A stretch of 64,000 bases of DNA, taken from Morchella semilibera. Taxonomy: Eukaryota > Ascomycota > Pezizomycetes > Pezizales > Morchellaceae. The DNA lies in assembly GCA_009192285.1 (NCBI GenBank), contig WBVU01000016.1, forward strand, positions 1,189,101-1,253,100, read 5' to 3'. Shown here in pieces: positions 48,957 to 59,970 of this stretch. The stretch's first letter is position 1. Each line of letters opens with the position of its first letter. The notes under the pieces are model-generated. The model did no database searches and was not told the DNA's origin. It saw only the letters and a list, made by a program, of their open reading frames with translations. A program made the translations under genes and the position numbers.

Positions 48957-49798
48957 TCACTTGTTGCCATACTTCTTTGAGTACTTTTGAAGGACAAGTT
49001 TCTCAAGAGCTTCAGCATCCAAATGAGCTAGATCTCCATCCTTCTTGAGTTCCTTGCGAATTCTCATTTTACGGTTAGAGATCCGGCCCATATCTTTATA
49101 CTTCTTAAAGCTGCGTCTATACAACTTGCGCGCTTTAATTTCATTGGGAGGTAATGCTATTGAGATGTTAGTTTAAAGTACACTATTAGCTATGGTACTG
49201 AATACTTACTATGATTAATCTCCCTTGTATGCTCTTGCAAGTGAGTATCAGCATGTTGCTCAAACAATGCAAATTGAATTTCAATTGCAATTCTGATGTT
49301 CTCCATGTCATCAGGATGAGCGTGTTTGGTGTTGTTTTGATTCTTGATCAACTGTGAATCTCTGCGATTCTTTTTGATCCACTTCTGTTTTGCAAAGTCG
49401 AGAAGGTGACGAATGTAGAATTTACGGAGGAGCTTTTTGTCTTTGTGGACAAAGCAAGTGTTGCAGCCGTCGATATCGCAGGTATATTGAAATCCGCCGT
49501 CTTTGGTGATAGTGATTTTGTTGTACCAGCGCTTGACAACTGTGGGGGTCCTGTCACTGTCTACCTCCATTTTGGAGGTGATGGTGGAAGCTTCCTCATT
49601 GAGAGTATTGGTGGAAGCTTCTTTGCTGGTGTTGATGAGGGAGGTGGTGGAATCCTTTTGAATACCAATGACATCAAGATTAGGATTAATCAAGGTATCA
49701 ATGGCGCCAATTGTGTCACCCACTCCCTGAGGATTGTTGTTGAGAAGGGCTTGCTCAAAGTAGTTGGCATTGGCGGTAGAGTAGATAGGGGCAGACAT
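48957..49798 (-). CDS. small protein with degenerate C2H2-like motif, unrecognised
   Basis: Exons 49798-49210 and 49156-48957 encode 262 aa. Seen: a polar, Thr/Asn-rich N-terminus, then WYNKITITKDGGFQYTCDID with GCNTCFVHKDKKLLRKFYIR and HLLDFAKQKW, a Cys/His arrangement reminiscent of one C2H2 finger but with odd spacing. Next is an Asn/Lys-rich region, then a very basic C-terminus (EIKARKLYRRSFKKYKDMGR; ISNRKMRIRKELKK) ending LEKLVLQKYSKKYGNK. I do not recognise a family. A DNA- or RNA-binding role is only suggested by the charge. The intron (53 bp) has GTAAGT and ends CTCAATAG. The gene sits between two inverted copies of a 107-bp hairpin element. Confidence 0.7.
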
Positions 49799-49982
49799 GA
49801 TGATGAAAGTGGAGGATGATAGAGGGTTGATTGGCGGTGATGACGATTGATTTGCGTTGGGGAGTGGTGGGCGTGGAGTTGGTTGGGTTTGGGTGGGCCT
49901 GCAGTGGCTGGTTACGCGCGGAGCTTTCTACGCGGCGTTCCTTCTTACACTGTGACTGTTGTTGTTACCCGCGGTAACTATA

Positions 49983-50089
49983 TACTCGGGTAAGGCAAAT
50001 AGAACCTGAACATAAAAGCGCGCTAGCAGGGGTCAAAGTGGCGGCTACCGGGAAAACGATGTTCAGGTTCTTCTTGCCTGCCCCTGGTA
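49983..50089 (+). mobile_element. 107-bp hairpin element, right copy
   Basis: An inverted partner of 48453-48559, same length and about 93% identical by eye. It begins TACTCGGGTAAGGCAAATAG and ends CTTGCCTGCCCCTGGTA; the outer arms pair imperfectly with each other. The left flank is TA; the right flank is TC, so one target-site copy may have mutated. Confidence 0.8.
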
Positions 50090-51334
50090 TCACATTCGCC
50101 CCCCAGAACACATAAGTACGTTTCTACCTTGTTCAAGTACATGTATGTATGGGTTGTACTTGCGCACCCTCCGTAGAAGGATAGACACGCTAAGTGAACC
50201 TGCATGGCTGTGACTACTGAAGGTTTATTTGAATGATAGATGGTATGAGCGCACCGCAAATCGCTTATTGCCCCCCATGGGCGGCAGCATATTCGGGTGG
50301 AAGTCTCACGCTGAGTACAATACAGGCCCCCTGTTTCTGGGTGAGCATGCGTAGTTGCGCACGTAAGATCCTGCGGGCCAGAAACACAACTTTTTTGGTT
50401 CGGATGGAGGAATCCTAGTTCAATTCGGTATGGAAAAAACGGGAGGGCACGTCATCCAGCGACGAATACAAAAGTTAAACAGGCATTGTGGGAAGAAAAA
50501 CGAAAGTAGCGCCGTATTCTGCCTTACTAACGCATTTACGAGGAGGGTAGCGTAGCGAATCCATGCTCGTTTCCTTTCTTTTTGGTACCGCAGTCAGCAG
50601 CATGTCGACGCTGACCATGTGCTCATAGAGTCAGAAGTGGGCAGGGTTATATTACGCATAAAGTACTACTCATCCTTCTCTACATCACTACTCTTCTACC
50701 ACTTATCCGAGTCCTAGTGTGGTCTACGAGGACGAGCGTCCTTATAGCTCCTCCTCGAGCAAGTAACCCTGAAGGTGAACACACACGTATACGGACGGGA
50801 CTCTCGATGTACACCTATGCCCTAATATACATGTATTAAGGTTACATGTAGTATATCGGATGTTGGCTCTAGATCTTTTGTTCTCGAGTAAGCACTCTTC
50901 CCTCCGGCACAGGCAAGGACAAAGTTCGACGAGGATGAGGCACCTCAAGAATACATGTTCGCCTCAAACGCCCTCGTGGGCAACGATAATAACATTCCAT
51001 CTTTCTCTAGCTCGAGACGCTGTAGCTGATGGTACCACTTGTACGCGGATATTTGATAGCCCGATGCTAGCGTTGGCCAAAGCTTTTGCTGAGGTTCCTC
51101 CTTCTACAGGGAGGAAATGGAGTACGGATTTTCTGGCTCCAACGCAGATCTGGGTTCTGAATCTTGGGTTCAGTTATCCAGACTATTTCCAATCATCAAG
51201 TCATCAAGGCTTGCCCCCGCCACTAGATGACGCAGGTGATTACCAATAACTAAATAAGCAAGCGGTTATATATCGAGTGATAATCCGTGCACATAGTGGG
51301 GATAGGTACATCAGAAGATTAGATGCGAACAGTA

Positions 51335-51545
51335 CAGCCCCGTTCGAAAAGTCCTGGCACCCCCAGGTCAAAAGTGCGAGGGTGTTCTATTTTTTAATTC
51401 TCCCATTACTGTGACTATAACAAAGAGCTACAATATCTTTCTTGCGGCCATACCTAACAATTTTTGAGTATACGGATTGTTGGTGGGTTAGAATTCATAA
51501 ACAGACACAATATAGTTGGGTGCCAGGACTTTTCGAACAGGGCTG
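51335..51545. mobile_element. MITE-like element, TIR CAGCCCYGTTCGAAAAGTCC
   Basis: A 211-bp element with 28-bp terminal inverted repeats (CAGCCCCGTTCGAAAAGTCC continuing TGGCACCC; the opposite end differs at one base). It is flanked by TA at 51333-51334 and 51546-51547. The interior is AT-rich and non-coding. The ends and TA flank fit a Tc1/mariner-derived MITE. Confidence 0.85.
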
Positions 51546-52092
51546 TACATGTATATTTGGAAGGAGTTTATCGATTCATCTTTTCTAAGTACTTATATAT
51601 ATGCATCATATTGTTTTTTTTTTGTAGAGAGGTAAGAGCCCGAGGCGCTCGTAACAGTCATGTAGCTACATGTACCCCGTGCTTCATCCACCTCAAAGTC
51701 CTTCCCGCTAGTACAAAATAAGAGAAGACAGGGTTAACTCGAATCTAGATGTTGATCTTGCATTTTGATCTGCCCTGAGATCCTGGGTTTTCTTATCCCT
51801 CCGGATTACCTGTCTACCACGGACAAAACCAGTTTTGCTCATGATCGATGTAGGGATAATTTTTATGGAGCGCTGACGATCCCTCCTACAGCTTATCCCT
51901 GTTTCCGTCACTTGTATTTTCTGGTTCTTTTCGTGGCATGGCTCGAGAAGCTAAACTTCGGTGTTTGCAGCCAATCAGTCTACAGAATTTGCGAGATGTA
52001 CCATCATGATGGTACTAGTGCCTAGCCTAACGAATTGACACACCTACCCCTATGCCTTCTCGCGCCATATATACAAGTACCGCATGCAAAAA

Positions 52093-52206
52093 CTCGAAAA
52101 TTGGCTATCTCCGGCCAGGGATTACCTCCTTCACGATTGGTTGAAGGTCGTAGATCAGGTCTGCTTATAGCAATTTTGATCTCATATGCATAGCCAATTT
52201 TTCGAG
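52093..52206. mobile_element. MITE-like hairpin, TIR CTCGAAAAATTGGCTAT
   Basis: About 114 bp bounded by CTCGAAAATTGGCTAT and ATAGCCAATTTTTCGAG, inverted repeats differing by one A. The right flank is TA, the left AA, so target duplication is imperfect. Non-coding. Confidence 0.65.
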
Positions 52207-55200
52207 TAATGGCGGTAGATTCTTCCCAGTCTACGAAAAGCTATCTGATGCAACCCAAACTCCCCTACACCACCAACGGAAGATCCACATCAGAGGTAAT
52301 TACTTCACCATCTTAAGGAGCTCAGATCAGAGACGGCCGCGGAGGTCATACGAGGTATTTGCTGTACAGAGGCAATTCCTGCGCTCGGTCCAGTAATGAT
52401 GGTTTCATGTGTGTGTGCACATTCTGATAGTGTTTTTTTTACTACACTTCTATACTTCGTTTTAGGTAAAACTCTAGCAGCTATGAGATTGACACTGATG
52501 CTATGTACTCGTAACGTCCCGCATCTGCGGGGGGTCAGAAGCCTCAGGCAGACCACATGGCTGCGACTAGGGAGACTGTGCTTTCTAAATCGCCGTAAGA
52601 GTTTGGATAGCCTGGTCTATGAGAACTTCTTCATGGTTCATAAAATAGGAGAAATAAAGTAGTACTCAGCATCTTTGACCGCTGGTAATGCCTATAGGGA
52701 ACGAGTGAGAATCTAGGTACTACTTACATGTATCTATGTACTTAGTCAACCCCTCAAGTATAAGTGCTAATATATACATACATACATGCGCCAGTAATAT
52801 AATTTGTGCCTCTATGGTAGCCACGACAACAACCCGCAATTCCTGTTGCGCCTCAGCTTCGGCTGTCAAGCCAATTGCGACACAATCCATAAAAATGTTT
52901 GTCTCACCCATCAAGATTTGCATAACGATTTTCGATCGGGGCAGTCATATCTTCAGATAAGGCGCTAACCTCACTCGCGATAATACCGAGTGATATACCA
53001 TGACCTGACACATTCCGTGCAACCTTTCTCTCAACCCCTCCCCACCACCACCTCCACCACTCTCACGATAAGATAAGGCCCCGCCAACTTCACTCTATGC
53101 AGGTGTACGCTTAGGGTGTAGTGGGGGGCACGCGAATTCTAATCAAGCTTTCCAGTAATTTACACAACGTCCTTCGTTATCTAGCAGGACGCACGCGCTG
53201 ATCATGGCCGTGCTACCAGCGTCCCAGAGAGATTCCCCGGCGAAGCAAGTGGTATGCTCTTACTCTCCCAACAGTGTGATAAATAGATTATCTCCGCTAC
53301 GAATTGCAATTAATTTGTGTGCGCAGCAGACCCACGCCTAGCCAGCCAGCCAGCTGGCTAGCTAGGGGAATTGCAGTTTCATCTGAAACTGAAATTCCTC
53401 TCTGCCCACGACGGACGCCACCTTCACCGCAATGGCTCCCTCAAGATATATTATCCAAATACAGTATATCCATCCTCATCACCGTTCACCGCCGCCTCCT
53501 CCGCCGCCGCCGCCGCCGCAAAAATCCGCTATATAAAAAAAAAGGGCCTTAAATACATGTACCCTCCCCCCCCCCCCGGCAGCACGTTTCTCCGATCCCT
53601 GTCACACTCACCTACCGGGTAACGGCGGGCTAAATTTAGTTGCATCAACAGACAAATTGCAAACGAGCAGACAAACGCAACGAGAATACTGCGGGACTGA
53701 AAAAATAGACTAGGCAGATGGATAGAATGGATATGTAGACTGCGCGCCTACGGCTGTAATTACAATATGTGATGGTGAAGATGGGAGATGTGAGACTACC
53801 TCTATAGAGCTGAGAAAGGGTTGGTGTATCCAGCAGGTACGCAGATAACATGTTGTGTGCATACGTGGGAGATGGACAGACAGAAGCAGGAAGTCACTGA
53901 CAGATAGACAGCTGAAGCAAGCAAAGCAAGCGAAGTAAGATCCTACAGCACACCTGTCTACCTCTACATCTTACGCGGTTGAACAATCGCGATCCTCGAG
54001 TTTCAGTCATTGATTTCAAGGCCAGTTTCAAGTTACTTACTTGCTTACTAGGAGCGACCACCGTTCGCACCGCCCGCCGAAGATCAGACTAAACTCCAGG
54101 GGACATGCGTGCGCTCCGACTGGCCCTCTATCAGGTCTATCAACCCACATTCTTTCACACCCGGCCATCAATACCCAGCGCATTTCTCTATTCAACACTT
54201 GTCCATGCTCGTACGCATCGATATCGCGCTCAAAACCGGCGTTGTATCGGTTGCATCCGGGGGGTGGGTTTTAGATTATTATTATTTTTTTCATATGTGC
54301 AGATGATAACTTTTTGCCTGCTGCTGCTACTGCTGCAGCCCCAACCACACAACCCCGATTACTTTTCCCGGAGGGGTTAAGTTGCACGGCAGATCAGATC
54401 ACCGAGATGGCGCTGGCATGGGGGTGAAAGCTCTACTCTACTTTACCGATGCTCTATTGTTGAGCCGATGAGGATGGGATATTGGGGACAGCGCGTGGGG
54501 TTGAGGTGTTGTTTTTTGCTTGCCTGCTTGCTTGCTTGCTGGCGTGTTTGATTGTAGTGCTGATTGCTTCTGTGTGATCAACTCCAGCAGGAAGGTAGGT
54601 AAGCAAGTGTAGGCGCGGGTGAGACTGAGACTGAGAGTGAGAGTGAGGTCTGTAGATAGACGGTGGATGGTGTAGGAATAGTAGTGAAGGTGAGCAGTGA
54701 AGGTGAGGTGAGGTGAGGTGGGTAGTAGAACGAGGAGGTTGTTGCCAGCTCCCCTCCCCTCCCTTACATGTTAGCTATTGCTGCTGCCCTATCGTGGCTG
54801 TCTCTTTGAAATTTGACACTCCCCCCTCCCTCCCCGCTCCGCTCCAACTACACCCGCACCAGTCCGCATCTAGCCTTTTTCGGCCCCCAACAATGGATGA
54901 GTTGTGATATCTGCCTGCACCCTGATGCAATCGTCACTTCCTCACCACGAATCACAATTCCTAGAATGACTCAAGAAAAGTGATATTGCACCTTTGGCAT
55001 CTAATTACTCTTCGCACAATTGGCACAAAGAAAAAAAAAAAGGCAGCCAGAAAAAACAATCTACAGGCTGAACACGCCCGTTGGAACCTTGGAACTGTTG
55101 CATCATTGCTTCAATTTCTCCCTTCTCTTTCTCGGGTCCGGGGGGAGGTTCAGGGTCTAGTTAGAACGTTACGTGGTAAGGGGAGGGGGGAGATCCCGGG

Positions 55201-55524
55201 AGGGGTGCGGAGGGGAAAAGGGAAGAAAAAGAAACCGCCTGACATCCTCCGTCATAGGGCTTGATATTTTATTTTTTTCTTCCTTTCCGCCTTGTAGGGA
55301 AATTAGAGTTGAGGAGTCAGTTCCGCCCGGAATGGGGGGGAAAAGAGGAAAGAGGGTTTTTTTTTTCCTAACTGTTGTTGTGGTTGTTGTGCCGCCCACT
55401 CACACACAGCACATCACTTCACACCACCTTACAGAATACATATGCGGGAAATGATGAGTACATATAAGTGGTCTTTTTTTATTTTATTTTATTTTAATAT
55501 TTAATTTTTCTATATGTACTTATT

Positions 55525-55548
55525 TCTCTCTCTCTCTCTCTCTCTCTC
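55525..55548. repeat. (TC)n microsatellite
   Basis: About 12 TC units, about 480 bp upstream of the acidic-protein gene. Confidence 0.85.
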
Positions 55549-55787
55549 CCCACCATAACTCTTACCGGTGGTCGTCTAGCTTGCTCTCTCTCCGCACTTT
55601 GGTTTTATAAAGCGTGCATGCACCGGCGCTCTTCGCTGCCATTGTCGTGTGCCTGGTTGTGAAAGAAAGAAAGAGGGAAAGAGGGAAGAAAAGAAAAGAA
55701 AAAAAAAGTACGCAGAACTAACGTGGACGTACAAGACAAGCATTACCTGCTTGTTACATGATACATCATCCCAATTCTATATAACCA

Positions 55788-55839
55788 CGACCACCACCAC
55801 CACCACAACGACACCACCACCACCACCACCACCACCAGC
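55788..55839 (+). repeat. CCA-repeat tract in leader
   Basis: Imperfect CCA repeats (ACCACCACCACCACAACGAC and on), about 190 bp upstream of the start at 56031, probably within promoter or 5' UTR. Confidence 0.8.
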
Positions 55840-56030
55840 ACCCCTCACTCACCTCATTATATAACCAACCTGATTTGTCTACATTCAGTCACTCCACAAC
55901 TACATTCTACAACGCATCCATCCTCAACCATAGCTGCAATTTCACAATCAGCTCCCTACATACAAAACCCACCTCAAACAAAAAACTAAACATCACAATT
56001 AAAAGCTACAACCACCCCAAATAAGCCAAA

Positions 56031-56738
56031 ATGACAGAGTACTTCCACCCTCAACCCTGGCGCACCTTCACCACCCCCCTCACAATCCCCCACCCCCGCT
56101 CTCACGACGCCTTCAAGTACCACCCTTACCAACCATACCACACCCCCTACACCGCCTGGCGCTCTCCCACTCCTCCCTCCCTCTCACCCTCACCCTCACC
56201 ATCCACCACCTCCACCACCTCCACAAACTCCACGCACTCCAGCATTGAGATCGAGGAGCTCGAGAACGAGGACGACACAGACTCCGGCGTCGAGCTGCTC
56301 ATCGGCGAGTACGAGGAGGCCCCTGAGAACTATAGCCGCATCGTATACGATTCGGACATCGATTCGGACGACGAGGATGAGGACGCTGACGCGGACATTG
56401 CTGCGAGCCACAACAGCATCCTGTATGGCTTTGAGCGCCTCAACGCGAGGACGAGCCCGGTAATGGGTATGAAGAGCGCAAAGGGTGGGAAGACGGCCGT
56501 ATGTGGGTTCCCGATCCCGCGCAGGGCAAAGAGGAGCTATGCGGAGAGTGAGGACTCTTCGTCGGTGGAGGAAAGGAGCTGGTGGGGCGATAGTGGGCTC
56601 GAGAGCGAGGAGGAGGGGGGTCGGAGGGTGAGGAGACGGGTCGTGAGGAGGGTCAAGATGGACGAGGAGGATTGCGTCTCTGTGAAGAGCTGGGGTGAAG
56701 ATGCGGACTCCGACAACGAGATTGATATGGAGCTGTAA
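56031..56738 (+). CDS. acidic protein of unknown function, intronless
   Basis: A single exon of 235 codons with a strong initiation context (CCAAAATGACAG). Seen: a Tyr/His/Pro-rich N-terminus (MTEYFHPQPWRTFTTPLTIP; FKYHPYQPYHTPYTAW), a Ser/Thr/Pro tract, an acidic region (IEIEELENEDDTDSGVELLI; DSDIDSDDEDEDADADIA), then a conserved-looking ILYGFERLNARTSPVMG and VCGFPIPRRAKRSYAES. A basic patch follows (GGRRVRRRVVRRVK) and an acidic end (DADSDNEIDMEL). Its GC-rich third positions and the leader make it a convincing gene. I do not recognise a family; the basic patch could be a nuclear localisation signal. Confidence 0.75.
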   Translation: MTEYFHPQPWRTFTTPLTIPHPRSHDAFKYHPYQPYHTPYTAWRSPTPPSLSPSPSPSTTSTTSTNSTHSSIEIEELENEDDTDSGVELLIGEYEEAPENYSRIVYDSDIDSDDEDEDADADIAASHNSILYGFERLNARTSPVMGMKSAKGGKTAVCGFPIPRRAKRSYAESEDSSSVEERSWWGDSGLESEEEGGRRVRRRVVRRVKMDEEDCVSVKSWGEDADSDNEIDMEL

Positions 56739-59700
56739 CGGCTCTTGTGTCTATCATCAGTCAGGAGCAAAGTAGGTATCTTTCGTGTGCATAACTTTTT
56801 AGCAGCATTTATTTTTAATTGTTTCTTTCTGCTTGTTTTTTTTTCGGTCTGCGGCATTTTTAACTCAGGGATGTAAAGCGCCTCAATTGGTTTTGTGTTT
56901 TTCTTATGGCTTTGGTTTTTTTTTTATGGCATTGTAGCGTTTTTTCCAGTTCTGTTTTTTTTTTCCCTAGCATCATATATTCAGGACTCATTGGGACGGA
57001 CGGACGGACTACAGAAAAAAAAGCTTGGGTTTGTTTGTTTGCGGTTTTCATTCAGGGTTCATAACAGGAGAAGGGAGGGGGAGGAAAACGGGGTTTCTTT
57101 TTTTGTTTCGTACGCATTTATCATCATCATCATATGTAGAGGCATTTCTTGGGTTTTTTTTTTCTGCGGGTAAAAAAAAAACAACCTACTCTTTTGTTTG
57201 CATTTGTATATATACTTTACTTTTAGCTGTGTTGGTTGAGTTGCAATTAGTGGGGTGAGCTAGGAGGGAAGCGAATCCACGACGTCTCTAGCTACATACA
57301 TATATGCCATGGTTACTTTTTTTATTTTTATTTTTTACTTTTTTACCTTTCTTACTTTTTCAAATGGAGGGGGGTTCGTTGTGCACGCTATGCAGCAGCA
57401 CTTTGGAAATCCGAAATTACTTTTTTTGTTGGGGGAAGGGACCGCATAGGTGTGGAACTGCGGGGTGTGAGGTGAGTGGGGTTAATCTGCTCCTACCAAG
57501 TACTACATAAGGTACTCATGTATGTGCGGTAGGTAGAGTACATAGAGTACAGTGCATGTACCCATCACCCATCCACTTTACTTGCTTCTGGCGGGCGGAT
57601 GGAACGAGGGGGAAAAAAAAAGAAGCCATATAGATACATGTAGGTGGTAGGCCACTTCTTCTTGCTCTCCTTCCGAGGTCAGGATTGAAATGTGCTAATT
57701 CGTCGCCCCGAATTCTCAAGACGACCGGAAATCAATGCACCACGGAGCGGAGTACATACATAGATGATGGAATCCCGTATGTCCATCACCGTCATCATAT
57801 CGGTCTCCCCGCTTTCTTTTCCTTTTCCACGACCGGGGGTTGGGTTGGGTTGGGGTTTTGGCGTTTTGGGCCGCCGCATTCTAGTATATGGCCGCTCAAA
57901 AGAAAAAAGGAAAAAAAAAAAAAAAAACGATATCTATATCGATATCGATGGCCGCGACGCGAACCCCCCCTCTCCCCCTCCCCCCACCCCACCTCCTCCT
58001 CTCCCCCACCAGGAATCGAGATGAACGACACGGCGCCCCCGTCGTCGTCGTGGTCAAGTGATGCGAACGGACGTAACGGGGCGTGTTCGATGAGATCTGT
58101 GGGGATTTGAGATGGGCTTGCAAGTCCATCCCATCTTTTTTTTTTTTTTTAGTATGTATTTTACTTTTTTTTTTTTTTTTTTTTACTTTTTCCTTTCTTC
58201 TTTCGATCTGATTTGGGGTGTCGCGTGTGCCGTTTGCGTGGGAGGAGAAGGGGGGGGGGCAGATCGTGATTTGATCGGAAGGTGGACGAGTTATGTTGGG
58301 GGGGGGGACGAGTGAGATGCTGTGAGTGGTGGGGATTTCGGTTGAGGTGATTATGGAGCGGGAGTGGGAAACACAGAATGTGTGCTACCACCCCTAAATG
58401 TTTCAGACGGGCGGACACGTATCTTCCAGAAGCTTTATATTTGGACGCTGAATAATAATTACATATTAATATTCTGAGGCCTTCGACGTTGTCGTCGGGA
58501 GGGGGGGCCGAGATGGGAAGAACAGGCAGGCAGGCAGGCTCGTCAGGACAAACTCACTTGAGCTGTATGTTCTCTGTATATAGACTGTCTCTCTCTAATT
58601 ATAAATCAACAAATGGTTCAGGCCAGGTATGTGTATGTGACTCCACGACCATCCGTGACGCGCATAACTTAACTTACTCTACATGCATGTGTGTATCCGA
58701 CGGCGTCACGTAAACCACAACCACCCCTGCATGGAGGTCACACCGCCGGGAGTGGCCGGAATCACGGGATATGACTCGGCCTGACGGTTGGATGATGTTT
58801 TTTTGTCGGGCGTGTGAGAGACTGCATTGTATGTATGTGTGTGTTATACCAAGGAACCACTCCCAGAGACACGGCTTGGGCGCGTTCTAGCCGTCGATCA
58901 GGGGCCAAGGTCTCGCGCCGTGGGGTGGTTTTTGTACTGGGGGGCCAGCACAGTACAGTGGGGGGGGGGGACGCCGCACGTCGCAATCTTGAGATGGAGA
59001 ATATCGAGGAGGAGGACGGGTGCATGTAGTTCTAGTGACGAGAGAAGTGGCGGTTGTATACAGATAGTACCACACCCAATGGCCATGTCCTTGCGATTGT
59101 ATCGTCTTTCCGAAAATACACACTACATCAACCCTAACTGAGAAGAGTGTACAAGTAAGCTTGGGGCCCAGATCTAGGCGTGTGCGGGCATTGAAGGGTT
59201 TGGCCACTTGTGCGTAGATGGATGGACCTACACATCCCGCTCTCGTTGCTGCTCCCCAGTACCTCGAACTAAAAGCACTTTTCTCCTCCCCAAACAGCGC
59301 ACTTCCACACTAACAAATAACGTAGGCGTTAATCACATACAATTAATGATGTAAACCAAAAAAAAAAAGGCGTTAATCACAGATTGTCACTCGACTAGCC
59401 CCTTGTGCCTGCTGAATTATTTATTTATTTATACTTCGTTGGGAATGATTGCTCCCGCGCCTAGGATCCAGACTGTCAGATATGGCATGTCTCATTATAG
59501 TACTGTACAAGCCATGTCGAAGCCGGCAGTCAGTAGATCAATAAAGTCTTGCATTGTCTCTTCGCTTGCCTACCGTTATTCTCCGGCAACATGGGGACGC
59601 TGTGTGTTTAGTTTATTACGTGTAGTATATGAGACATGTAGTCAGTTAATCATTGACAAAGTCTCGTACCGTCCAGCCCTCTCTACGGTAAGGTTACAAG

Positions 59701-59970
59701 AGTACAACCACAATCTTTCCACCTCTGGTTGGATCTTCCCAGCTTTAAGTCTAGTCCCATACAATCCGAGTGATAGGTCATGATTAATAAATATGAGCAG
59801 GGCAACTACGACGCCAATACCAACATGACGATAAAAAGAGCATTACGATAAGTAAACTTTTATTAGCTAACTAGAGATCACGAGTAAATAAAGAAAGGGG
59901 GAAAAAAAGCCCAATAAAACGCCATGCCATGCCCTTTGCGCCCAAGAAGAAGTTCCCAAACTCATATATA
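56739..59970. other. intergenic region
   Basis: The 3' flank of the acidic-protein gene is T-rich (many 8-12 nt T runs at 56830-57180 and 58135-58185). It holds G tracts, a TACATGTA site near 57635 and a duplicated GGCGTTAATCACA (59324 and 59370). No supportable gene was seen. Confidence 0.5.

Larger units (their letters stand above)
49799..56030. other. long intergenic region rich in small elements and simple repeats
   Basis: About 6.2 kb with no supportable gene. It holds the right 107-bp element copy, two further hairpin elements (51335-51545, 52093-52206), a CCG run (53486-53519), a C tract near 53565-53577, TTGC-type repeats near 54520-54540, AGGTG repeats near 54695-54720, a (TC)n at 55525-55548 and CCA repeats just before the 56.0-kb gene. 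An ATG ORF at 50860-51249 (129 codons) has no recognisable features. Confidence 0.5.

Noticed and set aside
50860-51249. 129-codon plus-strand ATG ORF.
   Set aside because: No domain, biased composition or splice context; it lies among MITE-like elements and reads like chance sequence.
57895-58110. Frames with Pro- and Lys-rich translation near 57.8-58.1 kb.
   Set aside because: They arise from poly-A, poly-C and poly-T tracts; there is no consistent coding signal.
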